Source: Shouchella shacheensis (GTDB taxonomy: Bacteria > Bacillota > Bacilli > Bacillales > Bacillaceae_D). Taken from it: 64,000 nt of DNA. Below, in pieces: positions 51,651-60,431 of the stretch. Made by a program: the position numbers and the translations under genes. The notes under the pieces were generated by a model. That model made no database searches. It was given only the letters and a program-made list of their open reading frames with translations, and was not told the origin of the DNA. Numbering within the stretch: position 1 is the stretch's first letter; the number at the start of each line of letters is the position of its first letter. The stretch is from positions 186,001-250,000 of the forward strand of contig NZ_KQ947394.1 in the NCBI RefSeq assembly GCF_001484965.1. The letters run 5' to 3'.

Positions 51651-52190
51651 CTATTTAGTATTATACTGTTTAAAGTACTCTTCCTTAAGAATCGCCATGA
51701 TCACTTCGTCGGAATATCTGTTATTCATATAAAGCGATTGCCTCAACGTGCCTTCTTTTTTAAAACCTGCTTTTTCATACGCCTTAATTCCACGAATATT
51801 ATGAGAGAAAACCTGTAACTCCAAGCGATTTAAGTTAAGTTCCTCAAAAGCAAACGTTTGAGCAAGTTGGGTTGCCTCAGTCCCATAACCTTTACTGTAA
51901 ACAGTTTTACTATGAAGAGCTATTCTAAACATTGCCTTGTTATTGTTGTGATCGATTTCTAGAATCGCTAGATCACCTATGATTTGATTCGTATTCATTA
52001 AGCAGATGGCAAAATCATGGCGAGTTGGATCTTGTCTAAACTTGTTATAAGCGCTAATAATCTCATCCTTTGTAAAGACCTTACGAGTACCAGTCATATA
52101 AAGTCCTTCTTCTTCCTGACAACCGACATAAATACTATCCATATCTGCATCACTAATGGGTCTTAAATATACGTTCCTTCCTTTTATCAT
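51651..52190 (-). CDS. GNAT-family N-acetyltransferase (RimJ/RimL type)
   Basis: An intact 179-residue GNAT. NVYLRPISDADMDSIYVGC at the start, IIGDLAILEIDHNNNKA, the acetyl-CoA loop VYSKGYGTEATQLAQTFAFE, and NIRGIKAYEKAGFKKEGTLR near the end match the ribosomal-protein-type family. The target may be a protein N-terminus, an antibiotic or a polyamine. It heads a short operon with the DinB gene. Nearby GNAT genes are decayed, so this is the surviving copy. Confidence 0.88.
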   Translation of the reverse strand: MIKGRNVYLRPISDADMDSIYVGCQEEEGLYMTGTRKVFTKDEIISAYNKFRQDPTRHDFAICLMNTNQIIGDLAILEIDHNNNKAMFRIALHSKTVYSKGYGTEATQLAQTFAFEELNLNRLELQVFSHNIRGIKAYEKAGFKKEGTLRQSLYMNNRYSDEVIMAILKEEYFKQYNTK

Positions 52191-52546
52191 GTTGGCACCC
52201 CCTTAAAAATTAACGTCTGCCAGTATAATTCTCCTTTCATACAAGCACTTCCTTTTAAAAACATGCAAAATCGTTGCCCCCTCTTTTCCTGGGTAGCCGC
52301 CAAATTGTTGAGGATCACTCAACTGGTAGACTTTCACCCCCTTTATACAGCTGTTTCAGTATGTCTTCATTTGTGAAGAATGTCTTGCGTCCAACATAAT
52401 CTACGTACTTTGCTCAGTAAAAAATTCATCCTATACACCCCCCCACCTCTCCCTCTTCTTGAATAACCAGCTGAAGATTTGGACAAGCTTTATTATATAC
52501 CTAGACAGGCTATCTGCTTGTGTGGTAAGAAAAACTCCCCCAACCC
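52191..52546. other. Intergenic stretch with decayed coding traces
   Basis: The minus strand has a 44-codon frame at 52203-52337 (KVYQLSDPQQFGGYPGKEGA) with a GTG start, and upstream of it, in another frame, DYVGRKTFFTNEDILKQLYK. The two read like pieces of one protein separated by a frameshift, but no family was recognised. No terminator with a T-run was found. Confidence 0.35.
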
Positions 52547-52575
52547 ATGACACCTGTCATACCTCCTTCATGACA
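52547..52575 (+). promoter_or_regulatory. Candidate DesR binding region of des
   Basis: A perfect dyad ATGACACCTGTCAT (52547-52560) is followed by a TCATGACA half-site (52568-52575). It lies upstream of a TATAGT -10 box (52607-52612) with a poor -35, as expected for an activator-dependent promoter. B. subtilis DesR also uses repeated TCATGA-like sites. Confidence 0.6.
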
Positions 52576-52644
52576 GATACTACTATTCCACCTCCTCCAA
52601 AACGTCTATAGTAAAAAGATCGATATAAGGGGGGACCTATTCCC

Positions 52645-53661
52645 ATGACCAATCGGAACCATGCACAGAAACATAGACACTTACTAAAACAAGTCATGCC
52701 ATACGCTCGTCCTGATACAAAACATAGCCTCATGCAGCTGGTCAATACATTTGTCCCGTTTTTTGCATTGTGGGTCCTCGCTTACTACAGTTTAAGCGTT
52801 TCCTATCTCCTCACATTGCTTTTCACGGTCGTTGCTGCTGGATTTCTCACACGCATCTTTATCATCTTCCATGACTGCTGCCATCAGTCGTTCTTTTCAA
52901 ACAAACGCGCGAATTTTTTGCTGGGAACCATATGTGGAATCATGACCCTGTTCCCGTACTTGCAGTGGCGCCATAGCCATTCGGTTCACCATGCGACCAG
53001 CAGCAATTTGGATAAGCGGGGGACGGGAGACATCTGGGTTCTTACGGTCGATGAATACCGTTCCGCTCCGCTTTCACGAAAAATCGCTTACCGCATTTAC
53101 CGGAATCCATTCGTTTTGTTTGGCATTGGTCCTTTTTATGAGTTTCTCATTAAAAACCGCTTTAACCGCAAAGACGCTCGCTTGAAAGAACGCATGAACA
53201 CATACTTGATTAATGTGGCCATTGTTGGTTTCATCGCCTTGTTCTGCTATCTTCTTGGTTGGCAGTCCTTCCTGATGGTTCAAGGCCCGATCTTTTTCAT
53301 TTCCGGCTCTGTGGGCATCTGGCTCTTCTATGTGCAGCATACGTTTGAAGACTCTTATTTTGAAGAAGATGAGAACTGGGAGTTTGTCAAAGCAGCCGTC
53401 GAAGGCAGCTCGTATTACAAACTTCCTAAAATCGTTCAGTGGTTGACTGGAAACATTGGTTTTCACCACGTCCATCACTTGAGCCCAAAGGTACCCAACT
53501 ATAAGCTCGAAGCGGTTCATAGCAACACGAAACCACTGGAGAATGTTCCAACGATTACGCTTGCGACCAGCTTGCGGTCGTTGAAATTCCGCCTCTGGGA
53601 CGAGCAAGGCAAGCAGTTTGTTAGCTTTAAAGAAAGCAAGTTGTTGCCCGTCATTAAGTGA
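52645..53661 (+). CDS. des: Cold-induced fatty-acid (acyl-lipid) desaturase
   Basis: A 338-residue integral-membrane desaturase with two helical pairs. The three His boxes HDCCHQS, HSVHH and HHVHH hold the di-iron site. B. subtilis Des puts a cis double bond at carbon 5 of membrane lipids in the cold. It is followed by desK and desR, so it is part of the standard thermosensor cluster. The hairpin after the stop (about 53679-53724) has no T-run and may only dampen transcription into desK. Confidence 0.93.
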   Translation: MTNRNHAQKHRHLLKQVMPYARPDTKHSLMQLVNTFVPFFALWVLAYYSLSVSYLLTLLFTVVAAGFLTRIFIIFHDCCHQSFFSNKRANFLLGTICGIMTLFPYLQWRHSHSVHHATSSNLDKRGTGDIWVLTVDEYRSAPLSRKIAYRIYRNPFVLFGIGPFYEFLIKNRFNRKDARLKERMNTYLINVAIVGFIALFCYLLGWQSFLMVQGPIFFISGSVGIWLFYVQHTFEDSYFEEDENWEFVKAAVEGSSYYKLPKIVQWLTGNIGFHHVHHLSPKVPNYKLEAVHSNTKPLENVPTITLATSLRSLKFRLWDEQGKQFVSFKESKLLPVIK

Positions 53662-53775
53662 TCCGCATGACGCTACGCTCCTCCTCGTTGGTTGTAAGCA
53701 TTCGTGCAAGCAACGAGGGGGAGTGGTAAGATAGGGAGGGAAAGACACTTCCCATTTTAAAACGAGGTTCTTTTG

Positions 53776-54909
53776 ATGGCTAAAAAATTTATGAGTTTCC
53801 AAACATATAGAGGAATATCGCCTTATATTTGGGCGATATTCTTCATCCTTCCCTTTTATTTTATCTTCCGGTCCACATCAACGGCTGGAACCATTACTGG
53901 ACTTATTCTAACGATCTTGTTCTTTATTTTCTACAGAGTCGCGTTTGCCTTCCGGGGATGGTACGTTTTCCCGTGGGCGATTTTGTTGATTGGCCTTTCA
54001 ACAACGTCCATTACGGTTTTCAGCTATATTTATTTTGCCTTTTTCGTTGCGTATTTTATCGGCAACATTCGAAACCGGGTCGCCTTCTACATCTTGTATT
54101 TTTTACAATTAGTGAGCACCTCGGTGTCCATTAACTATGGCCTTATTATGCAAGATGAAGTGCTTCTCACACAGTTTCCCTTTGTCATTGTCACATGGAT
54201 TAGCGTTATTCTTCTCCCTTTTAGCATCTTTAATAAAAAGGAACGAGAACATCTGGAAGAGAAGCTGGAGGTCGCCAATGAGCGAATTTCCGACCTTGTT
54301 AAATTAGAGGAACGACAGCGTATCGCTCGTGACCTTCATGACACGCTCGGCCAAAAGCTTTCCCTCATCGGTCTTAAAAGTGACCTCGCGCGAAAGCTCA
54401 TCTATAAAGACCCCGAGCAAGCCCGCGTTGAATTGAAAGGCGTGCAGCAAACGGCGCGAACGTCGCTCAACGAAGTCCGAAAAATGGTTTCTTCTATGCG
54501 CGGCACCAAGCTCAAAGACGAAGTTGCACGTGTTAAGCAAATCCTGGAAGCCGCTGAAATTGACTTCACCTATGAACAAGAACGTCCGTTAAGCAATGTC
54601 TCTTTGCTTACAGAAAACATACTGAGCATGTGCTTAAAGGAAGCGGTGAACAATGTGGTCAAACATAGTGGCGCGAGCGCTTGCCATCTCTCCATCGTGC
54701 AACGACTGAATGAAGTCGTCCTCACCGTGCGAGACGACGGGATTTTTAAAGCAACGAACGATGATGTCACAGTCGGCAATGGCCTGCCAGGGATGAAAGA
54801 ACGTCTTGACTTTATCAACGGCAACTTGTCGATCGACACAACGAATGGAACATCAATACGAATCAACGTCTACAATGATTTAAAAATTAACCCGAAGGAT
54901 GATGGTTAA
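53776..54909 (+). CDS. desK: Thermosensor histidine kinase DesK
   Basis: A 377-residue kinase with about five membrane segments in the first 150 residues that sense bilayer thickness. A linker coiled coil (LEEKLEVANERISDLVKLEE) leads to the phospho-acceptor motif RIARDLHDTLGQKLSLIGLK and a HATPase domain (LSMCLKEAVNNVVKHSGA, GNGLPGMKERL). This is a HPK7-type kinase identical in plan to B. subtilis DesK. In the cold it phosphorylates DesR. The ATG at 53776 has only a weak GAGG site. Confidence 0.93.
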   Translation: MAKKFMSFQTYRGISPYIWAIFFILPFYFIFRSTSTAGTITGLILTILFFIFYRVAFAFRGWYVFPWAILLIGLSTTSITVFSYIYFAFFVAYFIGNIRNRVAFYILYFLQLVSTSVSINYGLIMQDEVLLTQFPFVIVTWISVILLPFSIFNKKEREHLEEKLEVANERISDLVKLEERQRIARDLHDTLGQKLSLIGLKSDLARKLIYKDPEQARVELKGVQQTARTSLNEVRKMVSSMRGTKLKDEVARVKQILEAAEIDFTYEQERPLSNVSLLTENILSMCLKEAVNNVVKHSGASACHLSIVQRLNEVVLTVRDDGIFKATNDDVTVGNGLPGMKERLDFINGNLSIDTTNGTSIRINVYNDLKINPKDDG

Positions 54910-55509
54910 ATGATCTCCATCTACATCGCAGAAGATCAGCAACTGCTTCTAGGCGCGCTTGGATCCTTGCTCAATCTGGAAGAGGATATGGAAGTCGTCG
55001 GCAAAGGCTCGAATGGAGAAGAGGCGGTACACTTTGTCAAGGAGCACCAGCCCGATATCTGCATTTTGGACATTGAAATGCCTGTGAAAAGTGGCCTTGA
55101 AGCCGCTGAAGAATTAAAAGAGACCGATTGCAAAACCATCATCCTCACCACCTTCGCACGCTCCGGCTATTTTCAGCGCGCCCTCCAAGCTGGCGTCAGT
55201 GGTTATCTGTTAAAAGACAGCCCAAGCGAAGAACTGGCCGATGCGATTCGCAGCACGATGGCCGGCAAACGCCTTTACGCCCCGGAACTGATGGATGATA
55301 TGTACGGCGAGGTCAACCCTTTAACCGAGCGGGAAAAAGAAGTGTTGCAGCTTGTGGCGGACGGGAAATCGACAAAAGAAATTGCCGCAGAGCTCAACAT
55401 TACCATTGGCACTGTCCGTAACTACGTCTCTATGATCCTGGACAAATTAGCGGTTAAAAACCGGATTGAGGCGATGACTCTGGGGAAGGAGAAGGGGTGG
55501 GTGAAGTGA
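54910..55509 (+). CDS. desR: Response regulator DesR
   Basis: A 199-residue NarL/FixJ-type regulator: receiver with the acidic pocket EDQQLL, the phospho-Asp in CILDIEMPVKSGLEAAE and Lys in YLLKDSPSEE; LuxR-type helix-turn-helix LTEREKEVLQLVADGKSTKE and NYVSMILDKLAVKNRIEAM. It starts right after the desK stop (TAAATG). Phosphorylated DesR turns on des. Confidence 0.94.
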   Translation: MISIYIAEDQQLLLGALGSLLNLEEDMEVVGKGSNGEEAVHFVKEHQPDICILDIEMPVKSGLEAAEELKETDCKTIILTTFARSGYFQRALQAGVSGYLLKDSPSEELADAIRSTMAGKRLYAPELMDDMYGEVNPLTEREKEVLQLVADGKSTKEIAAELNITIGTVRNYVSMILDKLAVKNRIEAMTLGKEKGWVK

Positions 55510-55533
55510 GGGAGAATGGTCTTCACAGGCCGT

Positions 55534-55574
55534 GAAGAGGAACTCCAATCAATTGGAAGTCCCTCTTCTTTTTT
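55534..55574 (+). terminator. desKR terminator
   Basis: GAAGAGG...CCTCTTC with an inner ACTCCAAT/ATTGGAAGT stem, followed by TTTTTT. Confidence 0.85.
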
Positions 55575-55643
55575 CATCCAGCCAAGGCTTGAACCTACCT
55601 CAAATACGGAGGGGGCACGACCAGACACCCTCCCACGCCAAAA

Positions 55644-55671
55644 AGCCCTTAGCATACAAACACTAAGAGCT
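55644..55671 (-). terminator. Terminator of the sulfate/siroheme operon
   Basis: On the minus strand AGCTCTTAG pairs with CTAAGGGCT over a ten-base loop and TTTTTGG follows; three bases after the stop. Confidence 0.8.
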
Positions 55672-55674
55672 TCA

Positions 55675-56301
55675 TCAACGAGAAGGGTCCCTGAGCTCTA
55701 CCATTTTTTGTTCGAATAGCGCCTCTCTGTGCGGATGCTGCAAAAAGTCAGGCGCTGCCATTTCTTTTAACAACGCTAACTTCCTCGTTTTGGCCACGTC
55801 TTCTTGCAAGACCTTCGCACGCGCCTGTTGCAAGAAAGCCAGTTCCTCTTCCGCCCGTTCGGGAATGATTTGCTCTATCTCTTGTTTCACTCGTTTCGTA
55901 TACGAAGGACTGGCACCGGCTGTGGAAATGCTGACCGTAAGCAGTCCATGATTCAGGCGTGCCGGTATGTAGAAATCCCCGTTCTGGGCGTCGTCACAGA
56001 AGTAGACGAGCTGCCTGGGCGCTTTGCCCTCGTTGATGGCTACATGGAGATCAGGCTGATTCGTGCATAAGAATACCAGCTCACTTAAAAAGGATTCCGA
56101 CGGCACGGCCAGGCGTTGCTGCCAGGCAAACCGTCCCTCTCGCTCAAGTTGCTGCAATTCCTCATTCAGTGAGGGTGCCACTACGAAGACTTCAGCCCCA
56201 GCTTCCACCAGCGGTTGAACGCGCCGAGCAGCCACGCTCCCGCCGCCGACAACCACCGCGCGCAACCCACTCATCTCCAGCATAAAGGGGAGCGCGCTCA
56301 T
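55675..56301 (-). CDS. sirC: Precorrin-2 dehydrogenase (siroheme synthesis)
   Basis: A 208-residue protein equal to the N-terminal module of CysG (YlnF/SirC type). The NAD site is AVVVGGGSVAARRVQPLVEAGA, followed by LVFLCTNQPDLHVAINEGK and the ISTAGASPSYTKRVKQEIEQ block. It oxidises precorrin-2 to sirohydrochlorin. Its ATG overlaps the sirB stop (ATGA). It is the last gene of the operon. Confidence 0.92.
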   Translation of the reverse strand: MSALPFMLEMSGLRAVVVGGGSVAARRVQPLVEAGAEVFVVAPSLNEELQQLEREGRFAWQQRLAVPSESFLSELVFLCTNQPDLHVAINEGKAPRQLVYFCDDAQNGDFYIPARLNHGLLTVSISTAGASPSYTKRVKQEIEQIIPERAEEELAFLQQARAKVLQEDVAKTRKLALLKEMAAPDFLQHPHREALFEQKMVELRDPSR

Positions 56302-57071
56302 CGCTGAATCCTCGCTTCTTCACGGAGGGTTTCATCCGTGCGGCGCATCAAGACGCTGTTCAAGCCGTCGTCAAACCCTAAGAAGTCGCAAAGTGTGTAG
56401 CTCGTGTTGGTCTGACCTTCACGTTCCTCAAGCATTCCTTTCAATTCCTTCATTAAAACGCCGGTGAACAGCAAGTAAGGAAGCACATGCACATGAGGGG
56501 CTTCCAGCTTTTCCACTTTTGCTAGACCCTCTGCTACGGTTGGTGTGGTCGCTGCTAAAAAACAAGTTTCGACATTGTTGCAGGCCACGCGCTCATAGAT
56601 AAGTCGAGCAATCTTCGCCAAGTCACTCGGCTGGTTGCCATCACTCGAGCCTCTTCCGACAACCAAAACGGTGCAGTCCTCACGCGTGTGCCCCTCCGCA
56701 AGCTCGGGCAAACCTGCACGTACGAGTCGCTCCACAGCGACATCAATCACATCGTTTTCAATGCCGAATGGACGGCCGTACGAAAAGGTAATGTTCGGAA
56801 ACTTCTTTGTGGCCTGCTCGAGCTCACGCGGAATGTCGACATTTGCGTGGTACGCTGTTAACAACAGCACAGGAACGACAGCCACACGCGTCGCTCCCTG
56901 TCGAGCACACGCTTCAATTCCTTCTAAGATGGTTGGAGAAGTCAGTTCAATGTAAGCCAGTTCCTGAATCGGCTCGTCCCGCTGTCTTTTTACGCTTTCG
57001 ATAAAAGCTCTGAACTGCTCATTCCCCTTGTTCACACGGCTCCCATGGCCGACGTACAGAATGGCCTGCAC
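56298..57071 (-). CDS. sirB: Sirohydrochlorin ferrochelatase
   Basis: A 257-residue CbiX/SirB-type chelatase with two related halves. YVGHGSRVNKGNEQF holds the first metal-binding His, VVPVLLLTAYHANVDIPREL the second, and VVGRGSSDGNQPSD opens the second half. It inserts iron into sirohydrochlorin to make siroheme for sulfite reductase. The start overlaps the end of the upstream fusion gene by 53 bases. Confidence 0.92.
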   Translation of the reverse strand: MQAILYVGHGSRVNKGNEQFRAFIESVKRQRDEPIQELAYIELTSPTILEGIEACARQGATRVAVVPVLLLTAYHANVDIPRELEQATKKFPNITFSYGRPFGIENDVIDVAVERLVRAGLPELAEGHTREDCTVLVVGRGSSDGNQPSDLAKIARLIYERVACNNVETCFLAATTPTVAEGLAKVEKLEAPHVHVLPYLLFTGVLMKELKGMLEEREGQTNTSYTLCDFLGFDDGLNSVLMRRTDETLREEARIQR

Positions 57072-58503
57072 TCACCTTCACCTCGCTGTCCGCGAACGCC
57101 TCAAGCCAGTTTTCTACAGGATTTGCAGACGAGCGCTCTGCCCGCACAGCTGTGAGTCCTGCTTGCGACGCTGCAAGTCTTGCTTCCATCGTAACACAGA
57201 TTTTCGGTACAGGGGCAAGCCGTTGCTCAAGATCACTGTCTTCCGCTAACGCACGGAGCAGGGTTTTCACAGACTCGGCATCTGTAAAAAGGATTTGATC
57301 GATGCGCCCTTCCTCCAGGAGTCGACGGCACGTCGTGTTGGAGGATGAAACCGGGGTGGAGACATGAGTCTGAATAACCGTCCTTTCAGAAGATGGGAAC
57401 TCCGCAGAGCCAAGGAAAAGCCTTTTCACGTCCAACTCAGGATTCTTTTCGACCACCAGCCCCCTTTGCGACAGCTCTACCTCTGCCTCCGCGCTGAGCG
57501 CTTCAAAGCGTGCTGAAATGGTACGAATATCGACCCCCGTCTGCTGCAACCAGGAGAAGAAACACTGAACATCCTTGGCTTGTTCAAAAGCAAGGGCTTC
57601 GTATTCTTCCCAGTTGATAGTGGGAGGGGTAGACGCGATGGTTTCCACCCGAGGGTAATGAAACACCTCGGCTCCTTCTTCTTGCAGACGCTCTGCCAGA
57701 TGTTCACTTGCTGCTCCACCTCTTGCGACCAGAACATGGTGGCCAAAGAGAGGCTTTCGCTCAAACCAACTCTTCTTTTGATAAAGCTGGCCCACTTGGC
57801 CAACGAGCGTAATCGCCGGGTTTTCAAAACCAGTTTCTCTCACTTTTTCTGCAATCGTCGAAAGCGTCCCAAGGAGTGTGCGTTGCTTACTCGTCGAGCC
57901 CCATTGAATCAGCATCACTGGCTCGTCAGCGTCTCGCCCCTGCTCCATGAGCTTCTCGGAAATCGTCGGCAAATTTTTCACGCCCATATAAAAGGCTACG
58001 GTATCGATTTTCGCAAGCCCTTCCCAGTCGAGTTCTGGTTCACCACTAGTCGTTTTGCTGTGACCGGTCGCCACGGCAAACGAAGCGCCGTGTTCTCGAT
58101 GAGTCACGGGGACGCCTGCATAGGCAGGGGCAGCAATACCAGAAGTGACGCCTGGCACAATGTCGTAGCTAATCTCATACCGGTCCAGAAATTCCGCCTC
58201 TTCGCCAACACGCCCGAAGACGCTTGGATCGCCGCCTTTCAAACGGACGACGCTCTTGCCTGCCAGTGCATGACGCACAAGCTCATCGTGAATCACCTCT
58301 TGGCGCAGATGATGGCGCTTCGGTAGCTTCCCTGCATAGATCAGCTTTGCTTCTGGTTTCGTCTCCTCAAGCAGAAGGGGATTAACCAGCCGGTCATAGA
58401 GGACGACATCTGCCTTTTGTAAGCATGCTACCCCTTTGGCTGTCAGCAGTCCCGCGTCTCCAGGCCCCGCACCCACTAGATAGACATGGCCGTTTCTGGA
58501 CAT
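57019..58503 (-). CDS. cobA-hemD: Uroporphyrinogen-III methyltransferase fused to uroporphyrinogen-III synthase
   Basis: A 494-residue fusion. Residues 1-250 are a complete SUMT: YLVGAGPGDAGLLTAKG, VVRLKGGDPSVFGRVGEE (SAM site), VPGVTSGIAAPAYAGVP and FYMGVKNLPTI. Residues 255-480 are a diverged HemD (GHHVLVARGGAASEHLAERL at its start, CVTMEARLAASQAGL near the end). Most Bacillus have only the CobA part here (ylnD). The ATG at 58503 has GAGGAAG upstream. The fusion would link uroporphyrinogen-III formation to its methylation. Confidence 0.88.
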   Translation of the reverse strand: MSRNGHVYLVGAGPGDAGLLTAKGVACLQKADVVLYDRLVNPLLLEETKPEAKLIYAGKLPKRHHLRQEVIHDELVRHALAGKSVVRLKGGDPSVFGRVGEEAEFLDRYEISYDIVPGVTSGIAAPAYAGVPVTHREHGASFAVATGHSKTTSGEPELDWEGLAKIDTVAFYMGVKNLPTISEKLMEQGRDADEPVMLIQWGSTSKQRTLLGTLSTIAEKVRETGFENPAITLVGQVGQLYQKKSWFERKPLFGHHVLVARGGAASEHLAERLQEEGAEVFHYPRVETIASTPPTINWEEYEALAFEQAKDVQCFFSWLQQTGVDIRTISARFEALSAEAEVELSQRGLVVEKNPELDVKRLFLGSAEFPSSERTVIQTHVSTPVSSSNTTCRRLLEEGRIDQILFTDAESVKTLLRALAEDSDLEQRLAPVPKICVTMEARLAASQAGLTAVRAERSSANPVENWLEAFADSEVKVSAGHSVRRPWEPCEQGE

Positions 58504-58560
58504 TGTTGACTTCCTCGCTTTCTCTCGATCTGCCGAAGAATAAAGACGCCCCACTTACGG

Positions 58561-58692
58561 TCAATTGAAGGGGACGCTCTTAATTCTCTTGGTTTCGACA
58601 TTTGTCTTGATTATTTCCCCGGAAATCATCAGCGTTCGACAGGGCTTAACGCCAAGCCCGCAATTCCCATGTCCATCCGGGTTGACGTTCAT
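58561..58692 (-). CDS. Small hypothetical protein (43 aa) in the sulfate operon
   Basis: A 43-residue frame that fills the only sizeable gap of the operon, eight bases after cysC. It has two Cys (HGNCGLGVKPC) and a basic end (ETKRIKSVPF). The ATG at 58692 is preceded directly by GTG, which could also start it; the ribosome site (CTAGG) is weak. No family was recognised. The compact fit and non-random Cys/Gly composition favour a real gene, but with modest confidence. Confidence 0.45.
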   Translation of the reverse strand: MNVNPDGHGNCGLGVKPCRTLMISGEIIKTNVETKRIKSVPFN

Positions 58693-58700
58693 CACAAAAC

Positions 58701-59306
58701 CTAGTTTATCATCTCTTTCGACTGTAAGTAGCGTAATATTTCTTCCACCGATTCCTCCACCGTCTGTTGATCGGTTTCAATCACTAGCTCAGGCTGACTC
58801 GGCTCTTCATACGGCGAACTGATGCCGGTAAAGCTTGGAATCTTACCGCTGCGTGCTTTTTCATACAGGCCTTTGACATCGCGGCGTTCGCATTCGTCTA
58901 GGCTGCACTTCACGAACACCTCAATAAACTCACCTTCCCCCAGTTTTTCGCGTACCGAATCACGATCTTCTTGAAATGGCGAAATGAATGCAGTCGAAAC
59001 AATCGTGCCAGCGTCGACAAACAGCTTCGCCACCTCGCCAATCCGACGAATATTCTCTTGCCTGTCCTCATTGGAGAAGCCCAGGTCGTGATTCAGACCG
59101 TGGCGTATATTGTCTCCATCCAACACATACGTCGTCGCTCCTTGAGCAAATAACGTTGTATCTAAAGCGTTCGCTAGCGTTGATTTCCCTGCCCCTGAAA
59201 GTCCTGTGAACCATAGAACACAGCTTTTATGAGCGTTTCGTTTCTGCCGCTCTTCCTTTTGAACCGCAGCCTCGTGCCAGACAATCTCTGATTTCGTTTC
59301 CGACAT
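58701..59306 (-). CDS. cysC: Adenylylsulfate kinase
   Basis: A 201-residue APS kinase that turns APS into PAPS with ATP. P-loop [34 protein letters not shown], and the mobile lid [20 protein letters not shown] with GISSPYEEP are all intact. It lies between the permease and the siroheme genes. Confidence 0.94.
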   Translation of the reverse strand: MSETKSEIVWHEAAVQKEERQKRNAHKSCVLWFTGLSGAGKSTLANALDTTLFAQGATTYVLDGDNIRHGLNHDLGFSNEDRQENIRRIGEVAKLFVDAGTIVSTAFISPFQEDRDSVREKLGEGEFIEVFVKCSLDECERRDVKGLYEKARSGKIPSFTGISSPYEEPSQPELVIETDQQTVEESVEEILRYLQSKEMIN

Positions 59307-59324
59307 ATTCCCTCTCCTCTCTTG

Positions 59325-60401
59325 TTAAATGCCTTCTCCGTCCCTCATCGTTGTCCCTCGATCTCTGCGCACAGAGCGGTACAGGTTGTAGGAGCCGATG
59401 GTTGCGACCAACACACTAACGATGACGACGAGTGTGTAATAATCCCCTGAATTAAAAAGCAAAATTAAGCTATAAGACACCGCAAGCGCAAACAGCGGAG
59501 AGACAACCCAGACTTTTAGAATTCGGCCAATCACCGCTTTTTGCCAGAGCGCAAAGCCGTTTTCCGCTGTGCCGATACCGACAATCGCCGCCGTGGTTAC
59601 TTGCGTGAGCGGAACCGGAAGTCCCAGTATAGAGGCACCTACGACCAGAGATCCTCCCGTAAACGAGACCGTGCTTCCTTGAATCAGCGACAGATTGGTG
59701 ATATGTTTTCCATTCGTCTCAAGCACTTTGCCTCCGAGAACGAGCGCGCCTGCGGCCACAAAGAATCCTCCGGCCACAACCGCCGTCCCCACATCAAGCA
59801 GTCCCGCACCGACCAGCGGTCCGACCGCATTGGCAACATTATTCATTCCTGCGGCAAACGCTTCAAGACACCCACATATGACGAGCAGGATGGCAAGTGG
59901 TCTGCGCCACTTCCCGACCCCTGAGAGCTGGGGGTACTTTTTTTCCAGCCTCTGAATGAGCTTTCCGAAAACAAAGGCTAACGCAAACGAAACCACCGGG
60001 ATCACGATCCAAAAACTGACAATCACAAGGAGCCGTTCTACGTACAACGCTTGAAAAGCAAGGCCCGCGCCAACGAGAGAGCCGACCACCACTTCACTTG
60101 TGGAAAGCGGGATGCCAATGATATTGGCGATAAAGAGCGTGAGGCAGGCCGCCGCAAGCACAATAACAACCACATCGACTTGCATGGTACTCTCAGGGAT
60201 AATGCCTCCGCCAATGGTGCGAACGACTTCCCCTCCAGCAAGCGCACCCGCCCAAGCAAAGACCCCAACAAGGAGCATGGCCACACGCTTGCTTTTCACC
60301 GCCTCGCTCCCGTAGGCCGGGCCCATCGCTGCCGCCGTTCCACTTGCGCCAATATTCATTGCAAAGAAAAAGGCAATCACCAACGCAGCTACCTCAAGCA
60401 T
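59325..60401 (-). CDS. cysP: PiT-family sulfate permease (CysP-like)
   Basis: A 358-residue carrier of the inorganic phosphate transporter family with about ten membrane segments. The repeated PiT signature appears near each end (GVFAWAGALAGGEVVRTIGG and EAFAAGMNNVANAVGPLVGA). In B. subtilis the PiT-type CysP in the same operon imports sulfate, so sulfate and not phosphate is the likely cargo here. It lies between sat and cysC. Confidence 0.9.
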   Translation of the reverse strand: MLEVAALVIAFFFAMNIGASGTAAAMGPAYGSEAVKSKRVAMLLVGVFAWAGALAGGEVVRTIGGGIIPESTMQVDVVVIVLAAACLTLFIANIIGIPLSTSEVVVGSLVGAGLAFQALYVERLLVIVSFWIVIPVVSFALAFVFGKLIQRLEKKYPQLSGVGKWRRPLAILLVICGCLEAFAAGMNNVANAVGPLVGAGLLDVGTAVVAGGFFVAAGALVLGGKVLETNGKHITNLSLIQGSTVSFTGGSLVVGASILGLPVPLTQVTTAAIVGIGTAENGFALWQKAVIGRILKVWVVSPLFALAVSYSLILLFNSGDYYTLVVIVSVLVATIGSYNLYRSVRRDRGTTMRDGEGI

Positions 60402-60431
60402 GTTCCACGACCTCTTTTCCTCTTTCTCCCC

